Shown here one piece after another: positions 53,944-63,873 of a DNA stretch of 64,000 nucleotides (position 1 is its first letter; the number at the start of each line of letters is the position of its first letter). Source of the DNA: Rhodopirellula bahusiensis (GTDB taxonomy: Bacteria > Planctomycetota > Planctomycetia > Pirellulales > Pirellulaceae). The position numbers and the translations under genes were made by a program. The notes under the pieces were generated by a model. It saw only the letters and a list, made by a program, of their open reading frames with translations, did no database searches and was not told the DNA's origin. Location of the stretch: assembly GCF_002727185.1 (NCBI RefSeq), contig NZ_NIZW01000007.1:1-64000 (forward strand), read 5' to 3'.

Positions 53944-55338
53944 ATGTTTGAAAAGCTGCGAATCATTTTCTCGATCCCTGAGCTTCGTAAGAAGGTCATG
54001 CTTACGATCGGATTGCTTGCCATTTACCGGATCGGGTTCCACATCCCGTTGCCGATGATCGCGACGAACCTGGACAGTGGCGCCGGTGGCGGTGCTGCTG
54101 ACTTCTTCGAAAAGGTCAGTGTTTTCGCGGCCAGCGATCTGCGTCAAGCGACGATCTTCGGCCTCGGAATCATGCCGTACATCTCGGCATCGATCATTTT
54201 CCAGTTGCTCGGGAGCGTTTACAAGCCGCTGGAAGAACTGAAGAAGGAAGGCGAAGCGGGACGGAAGAAGCTCAACGAATACACACGTTACTTGACCGTA
54301 GTGATCTGCTTGGTGCAGAGCTACATGTACCTGAAGTTCATGCTGATGGCTGGCTCCAATGGCCAAAGCAGCATCAACCCGAACTTCATGAATGCAAACG
54401 AACAACTGTTCTTTGGCTGGCAGATCGTCGCCGTGTTGGTGATGACAACGGGAACCGTGTTCCTGATGTGGCTCGGGGAGCAGATCGATGAATACGGAAT
54501 TGGCAACGGGATCAGTTTGCTGATCATGGCCGGCATTCTGGCTCAGATGCCAAAGGCATTATACGAGCTCGTCCTGGGCATGAAGACCGAGTTGACTGGT
54601 TTGGCCAAGGGCCAGGTCGGGATTGAAACACTGATCATCCTCGTCGTGCTGTTTGTTGTTGTCGTCTTCGGTGTGGTGTTCATCACACTGGGGCAACGCA
54701 AGATCCCAACTCAATCAGCCAAGTTCACCCGTGGCCGTCGTGTTTATGGTGGTACTCGTCAGCACTTGCCGCTTCGAATCAACCAAGCCGGCGTGATGCC
54801 CATCATTTTCGCAAGCTCACTGTTGATGATTCCTGGTGTCTTGTTCGGCTTCCTCGCCGGCCAGTTCGCAACCGACAGTTCGTTGTTCCGCGGATTTGAC
54901 TTGATCGGCTCAACGATGAGCGATCAAACCTCGTACTTCTTCAACCTGCTGTACGTCGGTTTGATCTTCTTCTTCTGCTACTTCTGGACGGCCATCACGT
55001 TCAATCCGAAAGAAATGAGCGACAACCTGCGTGATTCGGGAACGTTCATTCCCGGTTACCGACCGGGTCGCCGTACAACGGACTACCTCGAAAAGGTGAT
55101 GGTCCGAATCACTTATGTTGGTGCTGCTTTCTTGGGTCTGATCGCGATTGTCCCAACGATCGTCTACGGATCGCTGGGTGTTCCTTACTCGATCGCCGGT
55201 TTCTATGGTGGTACGGGTCTGTTGATTGCTGTCAGCGTCGCATTCGACTTGGTGCAAAAGATCGACAGCCACTTGGTCATGCGAAACTACCGAGGATTGC
55301 TGGAAGGTGCCGGCGGCGGCACTTCACCCGTCGTTTGA
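53944..55338 (+). CDS. secY: preprotein translocase subunit SecY
   Basis: The ATG at 53944 starts MFEKLRIIFSIPELRKKVM. The 464-residue protein has ten membrane helices and family motifs such as ADLRQATIFGLGIMPYISASIIFQL-like residues and a late NLRDSGTFIPGYRPGRRT. It forms the SecYEG channel. It is separated from rplO by a terminator and precedes adk by 13 nt. Confidence 0.95.
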   Translation: MFEKLRIIFSIPELRKKVMLTIGLLAIYRIGFHIPLPMIATNLDSGAGGGAADFFEKVSVFAASDLRQATIFGLGIMPYISASIIFQLLGSVYKPLEELKKEGEAGRKKLNEYTRYLTVVICLVQSYMYLKFMLMAGSNGQSSINPNFMNANEQLFFGWQIVAVLVMTTGTVFLMWLGEQIDEYGIGNGISLLIMAGILAQMPKALYELVLGMKTELTGLAKGQVGIETLIILVVLFVVVVFGVVFITLGQRKIPTQSAKFTRGRRVYGGTRQHLPLRINQAGVMPIIFASSLLMIPGVLFGFLAGQFATDSSLFRGFDLIGSTMSDQTSYFFNLLYVGLIFFFCYFWTAITFNPKEMSDNLRDSGTFIPGYRPGRRTTDYLEKVMVRITYVGAAFLGLIAIVPTIVYGSLGVPYSIAGFYGGTGLLIAVSVAFDLVQKIDSHLVMRNYRGLLEGAGGGTSPVV

Positions 55339-55351
55339 ATTTGGCAGTTTT

Positions 55352-55939
55352 GTGCGAATTGTCTTCATCGGTCCGCCTGGTGCGGGCAAGGGCACTCAAT
55401 GTGAACTGCTTAGCAAAGCTCTGAACGTGCCACACATTGGCACGGGCGGAATGCTGAGGGCTCTGGAGCCCGAGAGTGGCGAGCAGATCCATGTTCGAAT
55501 TGACCGAGGGCACTTCGCTCCGGATGAATTCGTGCTGCAGATGGTTGCCGAGCGGTTGGCTCAATCAGACAGCCAAATGGGCTACCTACTCGATGGTTTC
55601 CCGCGGACTCAAGTTCAAGCCAGTGCATTCGACGATCAACTGATGGCCGCTTCTCTGAAGCTGGACCACGTGTTGCACTTGCAGGTTTCCGCAGACGTAC
55701 TCATTGAACGTCTTCGCAAACGGGGCGAAGAAGGGAATCGCGCCGACGATGCGGAAGAGTTCATTCGAGAACGTTTCCGAATCTACGAGGCCCGCACCGC
55801 ACCGTTGCTGGATCACTATCGAAGCCAGGAACTCGTTCGTGACATTGACGCCTCTGATTCAGAGTCGTTGGTCCACGCTTCGATCTGCGAATGCTTGAAT
55901 TTCAATCCGATGCTGAGCAAACCAGTCGCCAACGACTGA
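55352..55939 (+). CDS. adk: adenylate kinase, short form
   Basis: The GTG at 55352 gives 195 residues beginning MRIVFIGPPGAGKGTQ, the P-loop. Other motifs: GYLLDGFPRTQVQA and LRKRGEEGNRADD. The region after that is only short, so the LID zinc-type insertion of long adenylate kinases is missing. It converts ATP + AMP to two ADP. It follows secY after 13 nt and is probably in the same transcript. Confidence 0.93.
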   Translation: MRIVFIGPPGAGKGTQCELLSKALNVPHIGTGGMLRALEPESGEQIHVRIDRGHFAPDEFVLQMVAERLAQSDSQMGYLLDGFPRTQVQASAFDDQLMAASLKLDHVLHLQVSADVLIERLRKRGEEGNRADDAEEFIRERFRIYEARTAPLLDHYRSQELVRDIDASDSESLVHASICECLNFNPMLSKPVAND

Positions 55940-55982
55940 ATAGCTGGCCCGGACTTCAAAGTATCCGCTTCAGTTCACGAAT

Positions 55983-56621
55983 CTAGCGCTGACGACGAGA
56001 GCGACGTTGACGCTCCATCCGGATCCGACAACCAACTGGAACCGTTTCAGAAAGTGTCACGGGTTCACCTGCAAGTACTTCGTCGATCGCATTGCGGAGG
56101 TGGGGCTGAGTCACTTTTTGGCCATCAGGACTGTCATCCATCGCGCCCATGTAGGCGATCTTTCGATCGGCATCGAGCAAAAAGAACTGAGGCGTGTACT
56201 TGGCCCCATAGTCGCGAGCGATCTGCTGGGACTCGTCATACAAGTACGCGAATGGGAACGACTTTTCCGCGGCCTTCACCTTCATGGCCGGCATCGCATC
56301 GTCTTCGATCGTGTTGACGTTGACCGCGATCACCGAGACCGATTTCTCAGCGTAGTCCTTGGTCAGTGAGATCAAGCGTTTTTCCGCATCGACCGCATAC
56401 GGGCAACTGTTGCAGGTGAATGCCAGAACCACGAATTTCGAATCCGATAGATCTTTCAGGGAGGAAGTCTCACCCGCGGTCGTCGGCAACTCACTCCATT
56501 CAGGTGCCGGATCGCCAATGTCCAGCACGGTGTTGAATTCACCTGCCGCAACCTGGCCGGCAATACCAACCAGGCCCCAAGTCGCAGCCAAACTCACCAG
56601 GACAAAACAACAAAACTTCAT
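55983..56621 (-). CDS. exported redoxin/peroxiredoxin-like protein
   Basis: The ATG at 56621 gives a 212-residue protein with a signal peptide (cleavage near 26). The mature part is thioredoxin-like: DIGDPAPEW, then FTCNSCPYAVDAEKR (two Cys three apart, near 70-73), YGAKYTPQFFLLDADRKIAYMGAMDD and an Arg-rich end. It is probably a thiol-disulfide redox protein of the redoxin family in the periplasm. The basic tail (last 14 residues, mostly Arg) is unusual. It converges with adk (43-nt gap) and is divergent from the ceramidase-like gene. Confidence 0.85.
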   Translation of the reverse strand: MKFCCFVLVSLAATWGLVGIAGQVAAGEFNTVLDIGDPAPEWSELPTTAGETSSLKDLSDSKFVVLAFTCNSCPYAVDAEKRLISLTKDYAEKSVSVIAVNVNTIEDDAMPAMKVKAAEKSFPFAYLYDESQQIARDYGAKYTPQFFLLDADRKIAYMGAMDDSPDGQKVTQPHLRNAIDEVLAGEPVTLSETVPVGCRIRMERQRRSRRQR

Positions 56622-56979
56622 TGAGACTCTCTCGGACAAGGCAAAGGTACCATCGCGAATCAGTTTAACGGATCCCAACGCCGCAAGCGTGATTTCCACC
56701 GACTCGCTATGGATCCATTTCATGAGGTTGCTGTTCGCGTTTTCGAACGCTTTCCCCTCCACAGAACAACGATGAAACCGTTCAGGTACAATGCGCTCGT
56801 TTGAATGTCGGTTCAGGGGCACAGACGCAACGTGCGCTCCCATAACCATCGTGCCCTATTGAATCCATTTCAAATCCCCCTCCAACTGCTGGCAATCGGT
56901 TGTGCGAACGAGGAACGACACTCAGCTCTCCAACTCGCATCCTTCCCCAGCCCCTCCCTCAGCCCCAAAGGATCGAAGC
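56622..56979. other. 358-bp divergent region
   Basis: The region lies between the redoxin (minus) and the ceramidase-like gene (plus) and should contain both promoters. No clear box pair was seen. The open frames in it are not supported. Confidence 0.4.
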
Positions 56980-58446
56980 ATGCTCCGTCCTGCGTCCCAG
57001 AGAATGACTCTCGCTTTGGTTCTTCTTGGTCTTCTCATTGGCAAAGTGTCCCCAGTACATGGCGAAGATTCCAACCCGGTCTTTCGGGCTGGAGCTGCCA
57101 CCAGCAACATCACGCCGCCACTGGGTGAGCTGATTGTTGGCGGTTGGAAACCAATTCCGGCCACCAACGTGCACGATGAACTTCACGCTCGCTGCCTCGT
57201 GTTGGATGATGGCATGACCAAACTGGCCATCGTCCTCTGCGACAACGTTGGCATCCCCGTGGAAGTCTTCGATCTCGCCAAACAGCAAGCATCCGATGCG
57301 ACCGGGTTGCCAGTCTTCAACATGCTGTTGGCATCCACGCACACCCATTCGGCAACCACCGCTCGCGGGGACCTGAAAACCGCCAACGAAACCAAACTGA
57401 CGGATTACCAAACCTTCGTTGCCCATCGGATCTCGGACGGAATCCGTCGTGCGATGGCGAATCTGGAACCGGCCAAGATTGGTTGGGGAAGCGCGGATGA
57501 ACCGTCGGAAGTCTTCAACCGTCGCTGGTTTGTCACCGACGCCAGCTTGTTGGGCCACCCATTCGGTGGCACCGATCAAGTCCGGATGAATCCACCTCGC
57601 GGCAGCTCCAAACTGGATCGCCCCGCGGGTCCGACCGATCCCGAAATCAGCTTCGTCTCAGTACAGAGCCCCGACGGCCGGCCGATCGCCCTGCTGGCAA
57701 ATTATTCGCTGCACTACGTCGGCGGCGTTCGATCCGGCGAAGTCTCGGCGGACTACTTTGGATACTTCGCGAAATTCATCGAAGAGAAACTGGGGGCAAC
57801 CAATCAATCGCCACCGTTTGTCGGCATCCTTGCCAATGGCACCAGCGGCGACGTGAACAACATCAACTTCGCTGATAAATCGCCCCGAAAGTACGATCCC
57901 TACGAGAAGATGCAGGAGGTTGCAGAGAAAGTTGCCAGCCGCGTGTTCGAAGCCCACCAGCAGATTGATTTCCACGATTGGGTGCCACTCTCCGCCGAGC
58001 ACACGACGTTGGCGCTGAAGACCAGACAGCCGACACCGGAGATGATCGCGCACTTTGATCAACTCAAACTTAGCGACGACAACAATCCGAGAAGCGGTCA
58101 TCGCCGCGAAGAGATCTATGCCGATCGAATCGCGAAAATTTTGGCGGGGCCCAAGGAAGTGGAGATCCAACTGCAGGCTCTTCGCATTGGCGATTTGGGA
58201 ATCGCCGCGATCCCGTTTGAAACGTTCACCGAAACGGGGCTGGAACTGAAAGACCGCAGCCCCTTCCAAGACACCTTCACAATCGAGCTCGCCAACGGCT
58301 CCTTCGGGTACCTGCCGACACCGCCGCAACATCGTTTGGGCGGCTATGAAACGTGGCTCGGGACCAACTACGTCGAGAAGGAAGCAACCACCAAAATCGT
58401 CGCAGCGTTGCTGGAGATGTTTCAACGCCAACTAGAGGACAACTGA
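56980..58446 (+). CDS. neutral/alkaline ceramidase-like exported hydrolase
   Basis: The ATG at 56980 follows an AAGGA stretch and gives a signal peptide. The 488-residue protein matches the N-terminal catalytic part of neutral ceramidases: RAGAATSNITPP near the start, LLASTHTHSATTARGD (zinc His near 121 and 123), NYSLHYVGG and GTSGDVNNIN. Bacterial ceramidases are about 640-670 residues, so the C-terminal domain is missing. In planctomycetes this family may act on other amides or esters. It overlaps the following sulfatase start by 1 nt (TGATG), so translation is coupled. Confidence 0.85.
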   Translation: MLRPASQRMTLALVLLGLLIGKVSPVHGEDSNPVFRAGAATSNITPPLGELIVGGWKPIPATNVHDELHARCLVLDDGMTKLAIVLCDNVGIPVEVFDLAKQQASDATGLPVFNMLLASTHTHSATTARGDLKTANETKLTDYQTFVAHRISDGIRRAMANLEPAKIGWGSADEPSEVFNRRWFVTDASLLGHPFGGTDQVRMNPPRGSSKLDRPAGPTDPEISFVSVQSPDGRPIALLANYSLHYVGGVRSGEVSADYFGYFAKFIEEKLGATNQSPPFVGILANGTSGDVNNINFADKSPRKYDPYEKMQEVAEKVASRVFEAHQQIDFHDWVPLSAEHTTLALKTRQPTPEMIAHFDQLKLSDDNNPRSGHRREEIYADRIAKILAGPKEVEIQLQALRIGDLGIAAIPFETFTETGLELKDRSPFQDTFTIELANGSFGYLPTPPQHRLGGYETWLGTNYVEKEATTKIVAALLEMFQRQLEDN

Positions 58447-59924
58447 TGCGTTGGCTTGTTGGATGGATCGTGACGCTGCTTACAACGTCACCGTTGCTCG
58501 GCATCGGAACGGCAGCCGAGCCAACCAAACCGAATTTCATCATCGTCTACTGTGACAACCTTGGTTACGGCGACATCGAACCCTTCGGATCGACGTTGCA
58601 TCGAACGCCCAACTTGAATCGCATGGCAAGGGAAGGGCGAACGTTTACCCATTTCTGCGTCACGGCCGGCGTCTGCACCCCATCGCGTGCCAGCATCATG
58701 ACCGGATGCTATGCGCAACGAGTCGGAATGCATTTGAACGATCGCGATGGTGCGGTTCTGCGACCTGTCTCTGCTTATGGTTTGCATCCCGATGAGATCA
58801 CCATCGCGGAGATTCTTAAGCAACAGGACTACTCCACCGCATTGGTTGGAAAATGGCATCTGGGTGATCAACCGGAATTCCTGCCGACCCGTCAGGGGTT
58901 TGATTGGTTCTTTGGAGTGCCTTACTCCGACGACATGACCAAGCGGGTTTGGCAGCGAGATGGATCGCACTGGCCACCTCTGCCTCTCATGGAAAACGAG
59001 ACCGTCATCGAAGCCCCGTGCAACCGAGACGGATTGACCAATCGTTACACAGAAGGGGCGATGCAGTGGATCGCCGAGCACAAGGAGGAACCGTTCTTCC
59101 TGTACTTCCCACAAGCCATGCCTGGCAGCACCAAGACACCGTTTTCCAGCGACGCTTTTCGCGGCAAAAGCCAGAACGGTCCTTGGGGAGACGCGGTCGA
59201 AGAATTGGATTGGTCGATCGGTCAGATGCTGGACCAGCTCGTCGAACTGGGCATCGCAGAAAACACCTTCGTGATCTGGACCTCCGACAACGGTGCCCCC
59301 ATCAACCGCGATCCTGATGACTTGAGCCGAGGTTCCAACTTGCCGCTTCACGGTCGCGGGTACACGACCAGCGAAGGTGCCTTTCGTGTTCCCACGATCG
59401 TCTGGCAACCCGGCAAAGTACCCGCCGGGACTCAATGTGACGAACTGGCGACCACGATGGATTTATTGCCTACGTTTGCGAATCTAGCCGGATGTGAACT
59501 GCCGTCGGATCGCAAACTCGATGGCCACGACATCGCTCCGCTGCTGTTTGGTGAACCCAACGCCAAGACGCCGTACGAAGCGTTCTACTACTACCACCAA
59601 GATCAACTGCAAGCCATCCGCTCCGGTCCCTGGAAAATGTTCTTGCCCGTCGACACATCCCCCGGACACCCGCACTTCAACGCTTCGCAAAAACCAACAA
59701 CGCTTCTGTTCAACGTTGTGGATGACATCGTTTGCCAACACAACGTTGCCGAGACGCGTCCTGAGATCGTTGCTCAACTGACTGCGTTGGCCGAACAAGC
59801 TCGTCAGGACTTGGGTGACAAAGATCGCCCCGGCCAGGGCCAACGACTGATCGGAAAGGCCGCGGACGTTTCGCCTCGACGCTTGGAAACGCTGCCGAGC
59901 GAATCCGTCCAACCGGGTTCGTGA
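58446..59924 (+). CDS. secreted sulfatase, type I
   Basis: The ATG at 58446 overlaps the stop of the ceramidase-like gene (TGATG). The 492-residue protein has a signal peptide (cleavage near 24), VCTPSRASIMTGCY with the formylglycine Cys near 77, GKWHLGDQPEF and WTSDNGAP. In the first metal-binding motif it has YCDNLGYGDI rather than DDLGYGD, so the second Asp is Asn. It should be active on sulfate esters; the substrate is unknown. It is likely co-expressed with the ceramidase-like enzyme. Confidence 0.92.
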   Translation: MRWLVGWIVTLLTTSPLLGIGTAAEPTKPNFIIVYCDNLGYGDIEPFGSTLHRTPNLNRMAREGRTFTHFCVTAGVCTPSRASIMTGCYAQRVGMHLNDRDGAVLRPVSAYGLHPDEITIAEILKQQDYSTALVGKWHLGDQPEFLPTRQGFDWFFGVPYSDDMTKRVWQRDGSHWPPLPLMENETVIEAPCNRDGLTNRYTEGAMQWIAEHKEEPFFLYFPQAMPGSTKTPFSSDAFRGKSQNGPWGDAVEELDWSIGQMLDQLVELGIAENTFVIWTSDNGAPINRDPDDLSRGSNLPLHGRGYTTSEGAFRVPTIVWQPGKVPAGTQCDELATTMDLLPTFANLAGCELPSDRKLDGHDIAPLLFGEPNAKTPYEAFYYYHQDQLQAIRSGPWKMFLPVDTSPGHPHFNASQKPTTLLFNVVDDIVCQHNVAETRPEIVAQLTALAEQARQDLGDKDRPGQGQRLIGKAADVSPRRLETLPSESVQPGS

Positions 59925-59949
59925 TCTCGAACAATTGGGGTCCATCTCG

Positions 59950-60011
59950 TGAGCCGTTTGGGCATTAGCCCCGGCTGTACTTGGAAACCGTGGCTACCGC
60001 CAAACGGCTCA
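59950..60011. repeat. 62-bp intergenic inverted-repeat element
   Basis: TGAGCCGTTTGG (59950-59961) and CCAAACGGCTCA (60000-60011) form a perfect 12-bp stem; within, TAGCC and GGCTA (59966-59970, 59992-59996) make a second stem around a 21-nt core. The gap is 136 nt between two sulfatase genes on the same strand. From memory, similar elements recur in Rhodopirellula genomes. Confidence 0.65.
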
Positions 60012-60060
60012 GATACCCGATGACACCTGCCTACCTGTTTGACTCCCTTAAGGCTCCAAC

Positions 60061-61515
60061 ATGTCTCCCATCCATATCAATCCACGGGTCGTCCCACTCA
60101 CCGTTTGGGTAATGGCTGCTCTGTGCTTTCATGCCTGCGTCCCCACTTCGCTGAGAGCCGATTCCAGCGACCGTCCGAACATTGTGCTGATCCTTGCGGA
60201 CGACCTCGGCTACGGAGACCTGGGTTGTTATGGCAACGACGAGCAAGCAACGCCGGCCTTGGATCGGCTAGCCAGGCAAGGTGTTCGCTGGACGGAGGCC
60301 TATGCCAACGGCCCAGAATGCTCGCCCACTCGAGCGGCGCTCTTAACAGGTCGCTATCAACAACATGTGGGCGGTTTGGAATGTGCAATCGGAGTCGGCA
60401 ATGTTGGACGCTATGACGATGCGATTCGTTTGCACTTGGTCAACGAACTGGGTTTGCCCGCCGACAGGCCAACGTTGGCGAAGCGTCTGTCCGACGTCGG
60501 TTATGAAACGGCATTGTTCGGAAAATGGCACCTGGGTTACGAAGCCCAATTCTCACCGATGCAACATGGATTTGAGGAAGCGTTGTACTGCATCGGCGGT
60601 GCGATGGATTACTACCACTACCTCGATTCGGTCGCCACGTACAACCTGTTCCGCAACGGCAGGCCGATCAGCGGCGAAGGCTACTTCACGGACACGATCA
60701 CCGATCACGCCGTGCAATATGTTCGCGACCGGAACGACAGTGAGCAGCCTTTCTTTCTGTACTTGCCCTACACCGCACCACACACGCCTTATCAACCGCC
60801 AGGCCAGTCTCCCGTCGATCCGCTGCCGCTTGATTCACCACTTTGGAAACAGAGCGACGATCCGCCCGGTGTCTACCGATCGATGGTGCGTCACATGGAC
60901 GAAGGCATCGGGAAGGTGCTGCACGCGATCGAGGAATCTGGAATGACCGATCGCACGCTGGTGATTTTCGCCAGCGACAATGGTGGCACGTCGGCGAGTC
61001 GCAACGAACCACTGCGAGGAATCAAAGGCCAGACGTTTGAGGGAGGAATCCGTGTTCCCTTGATCGCTCGTTGGCCCGGCCATTTGCCAGAAGACACAGT
61101 CAGCCAGCAAGTCACGATCACATTCGATCTGACCGCATCGATGCTGGCCGCCGCTGGGATCACTCCCGCCCAAGAAGACGCGATGGAAGGGATCGACGTC
61201 CTGTCGCTGGCCGCTTCGGGTGAACCGCCTCAACCCCGCACGCTGCATTGGCGAAAACCCCGCGACCCTCAAGTCTGGGGCGGCATCCGGGACGGGAACC
61301 TGAAGTATGTCCGTCAAGAAAAAGCCACCACCGACGGCCGAACAACGATCCGGGAATGGCTCTTCAATCTGGCCGATGACATCGGCGAACAGAATGATTT
61401 GGCCTCGCAAAACCCTGGTGAGCTGGACCGCCTGAGAGGAGAGCACCTGGCCTGGGAACAAGCGGTGAGAAACAATCGCCGAGGCAGGCCAGGGTGGAAA
61501 CCGTCGACAGACTGA
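60061..61515 (+). CDS. secreted sulfatase, type I
   Basis: This 484-residue enzyme has a signal peptide (hydrophobic 11-26) and the complete sulfatase set: LILADDLGYGDLGCYGND, ECSPTRAALLTGRY with the formylglycine Cys near 87, FGKWHLGYEAQF and VIFASDNGGTSASRNEPLRG. It is probably exported and modified by a formylglycine-generating enzyme. It follows the previous sulfatase on the same strand but with a repeat element between, so it may be in a separate transcript. The substrate is unknown. Confidence 0.93.
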   Translation: MSPIHINPRVVPLTVWVMAALCFHACVPTSLRADSSDRPNIVLILADDLGYGDLGCYGNDEQATPALDRLARQGVRWTEAYANGPECSPTRAALLTGRYQQHVGGLECAIGVGNVGRYDDAIRLHLVNELGLPADRPTLAKRLSDVGYETALFGKWHLGYEAQFSPMQHGFEEALYCIGGAMDYYHYLDSVATYNLFRNGRPISGEGYFTDTITDHAVQYVRDRNDSEQPFFLYLPYTAPHTPYQPPGQSPVDPLPLDSPLWKQSDDPPGVYRSMVRHMDEGIGKVLHAIEESGMTDRTLVIFASDNGGTSASRNEPLRGIKGQTFEGGIRVPLIARWPGHLPEDTVSQQVTITFDLTASMLAAAGITPAQEDAMEGIDVLSLAASGEPPQPRTLHWRKPRDPQVWGGIRDGNLKYVRQEKATTDGRTTIREWLFNLADDIGEQNDLASQNPGELDRLRGEHLAWEQAVRNNRRGRPGWKPSTD

Positions 61516-61755
61516 CGGCTCTCCTAGCCCACCAATGTGGCATAGGCTTCCAGACCACGTTCCTCGACCACAGACTGGAATCCTATGCCGCAAACGGGCA
61601 GTCAAAACGCCGCGGTTCTGGCAACGCTGCCGGTTGCGAGGGATTTTCCGGCCGTTTCGGCGAATCGTTTCCTCCATGGCGAGAACCGGTCAATCTGCTT
61701 CTTCGCCGAACGATGATCCTGGTGCGATCTGGGCCTGGCGCGGTAAGTTGTGGCC

Positions 61756-63873
61756 ATGAACACGCCCACCGCCACGACCGCCAAGCCACCTCGCATCATC
61801 CGCCAATTGCCGGCCCATCTGGTCAATCAAATCGCCGCTGGCGAGGTGATTGAACGGCCCGCCTCGGTGGTCAAAGAATTGCTCGAGAACAGCATCGATG
61901 CCGGTTCGACTCGGATTGAACTGAGCCTCGAGGGTGGCGGCGTCGAGCTGATCCGAATCAGCGACGATGGCTGCGGGATGACCGCCGAGCAATTGCCGCT
62001 GGCCGTGACCAGCCACGCGACCAGCAAGCTGCCCGACGACGAATCGCTGTTCCACGTCGGCACCCTCGGTTTTCGCGGCGAAGCCCTGGCATCAATCGCC
62101 AGCGTTTCTCAAATGACCATCCGAAGCCGAGCCGAAGGCGAAGAGGGCGGTTGCCAGATCGACATTCGCGGCGGAGTGATCGAGACGCCGGGACCTTGCG
62201 GTTGCCCGGTCGGCACCGTGATCGAAGTCCGGAACCTGTTCTTCAACACCCCGGTTCGCCGCAAGTTCCTGAAGACCCCGCAAACCGAACGCGGGCACAT
62301 CGTCGAAGCCTTCACGCGTTTGGCCCTTGCCAACCCGAAGGTTCACTTTGTCCTTCGCAACGGCGACAAGGAGATGTTCGACCTCTTGCCGACGCCTCGT
62401 TGGGCAGACCGCATTGAGTCTTTCTTTGGAACTGAAATCTCCGAAGGGTTGATTCCGATCGAGAACCAAGATGAAACCGTTCAGATCACCGGTTACGCTT
62501 GCGATCCGTCGGTCAGTCGCGGCAACAACCGAATGCAGTATTTGTTTCTCAACGGCCGTCACATTCGCGACCGCGCGCTGCAACATGCTTTGGGGGAAGC
62601 CTACCGCGGCATGTTGATGGTCGGTCGACATCCGGTTTGTTTCCTACGAATGCGGATGCCCGCGGACATGATCGATGTCAACGTGCACCCCGCCAAACTC
62701 GAGGTTCGCTTCACCGACAGCGGACGTGTGTACAGCCGGTTATTGCAAACGCTTCGCCAGCGTTTCCTTTCGACCGACATGACTCAACGTGTGGGATCCA
62801 ATCCGGTTCCGGCTCCGATGAGCGAAGAGGAGCAACGCCAGACCGCTCCCGAATCGGTCATGGGCATGCGTCCCAACGAAGTCGACCAGCAACGCCAGTC
62901 GGTGATCGAATGGGCCCGAACCGGTGGACCTCCGTCGGGATCATCCGCGACGTCGAACACTCAAATGCTGGGTGGAGCCAGCGGCACGCCGGACTTTCGA
63001 CCGTTCGGCGAATCCAATTCAATCGGCCACGGATCACAATCCGCCACGGACATGACTGGCCAATCCGCTCCGCTCGCTTCGCCGAACACCTGGTCACCGG
63101 GATCCGCTGCCGGTGTCGATTCGCCTCGCCCATCGACAGCCGCCGAAGGCATTGAGATGACGCCGTGGGATGGCGACAACTCGGGTAGCTTCAACGCGAA
63201 TGATCCGGGAACAGCCGGCTCGTCGCACGACGCAGCTCTGGCCGCCGGCGTTCCCACACCGAGCGTGAGTCACCTTGGGTTCCAAGTGCACCAGCGCTAT
63301 CTCGTCACGCAAGACGAGAAAGGCATGGTTGTGATCGATCAGCACGCTCTGCACGAACGTGTGCTCTACGAACGTGTCTGCCAAAAAGTGCTTCATGAAG
63401 ACGCTTCTTTGGAAGCCCAACAGTTGCTGGTTCCGGAACCCGTTTCGCTGACTCCTGCCGAGCGAGCTGCGGCTCTCGAGGTGAAGGACACGCTCAGCCG
63501 AATCGGTTTGGAAATCGAGGACTTCGGTGGCGAAACGATTCTGATTCAGTCGTACCCAGCGATGCTGCCAAACAAGCCGCCTGCGGACATGTTGCGAACC
63601 GTTTTGGAATCGGTGATGGGCGCCGGCCGAGATCCCAACCCGAAGGATTTGCTGAATCACTTGCTCAGCACCGTCGCTTGCAAAGCCGCCGTGAAAGCGG
63701 GCGATCCACTGTCTCCGGAAGAGATCACCAGCCTGCTGGAACAGAAGGACTTGTACCAAGAAACGCACCATTGCCCACACGGTCGGCCAACCGCTTTGTT
63801 CTTCAGTCGTGATGAACTCGATCGCATGTTCGGTCGACTGGGACCACGTGGCCGAGCCTCGGTGTCGCCATGA
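61756..63873 (+). CDS. mutL: DNA mismatch repair protein MutL, endonuclease type
   Basis: A GTG at 61750 is possible; the ATG at 61756 gives 705 residues. The N-terminal GHKL ATPase (about 10-330) has [19 protein letters not shown], and [13 protein letters not shown] long, Ser/Gly/Pro-rich linker (about 340-500) follows. The C-terminal dimerisation domain has the metal site [12 protein letters not shown] (DQHAx2Ex4E) near residue 528 and CPHGRP near 673, so it nicks DNA itself, as in bacteria without MutH. It overlaps pdxA by 4 nt (ATGA). Confidence 0.95.
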   Translation: MNTPTATTAKPPRIIRQLPAHLVNQIAAGEVIERPASVVKELLENSIDAGSTRIELSLEGGGVELIRISDDGCGMTAEQLPLAVTSHATSKLPDDESLFHVGTLGFRGEALASIASVSQMTIRSRAEGEEGGCQIDIRGGVIETPGPCGCPVGTVIEVRNLFFNTPVRRKFLKTPQTERGHIVEAFTRLALANPKVHFVLRNGDKEMFDLLPTPRWADRIESFFGTEISEGLIPIENQDETVQITGYACDPSVSRGNNRMQYLFLNGRHIRDRALQHALGEAYRGMLMVGRHPVCFLRMRMPADMIDVNVHPAKLEVRFTDSGRVYSRLLQTLRQRFLSTDMTQRVGSNPVPAPMSEEEQRQTAPESVMGMRPNEVDQQRQSVIEWARTGGPPSGSSATSNTQMLGGASGTPDFRPFGESNSIGHGSQSATDMTGQSAPLASPNTWSPGSAAGVDSPRPSTAAEGIEMTPWDGDNSGSFNANDPGTAGSSHDAALAAGVPTPSVSHLGFQVHQRYLVTQDEKGMVVIDQHALHERVLYERVCQKVLHEDASLEAQQLLVPEPVSLTPAERAAALEVKDTLSRIGLEIEDFGGETILIQSYPAMLPNKPPADMLRTVLESVMGAGRDPNPKDLLNHLLSTVACKAAVKAGDPLSPEEITSLLEQKDLYQETHHCPHGRPTALFFSRDELDRMFGRLGPRGRASVSP

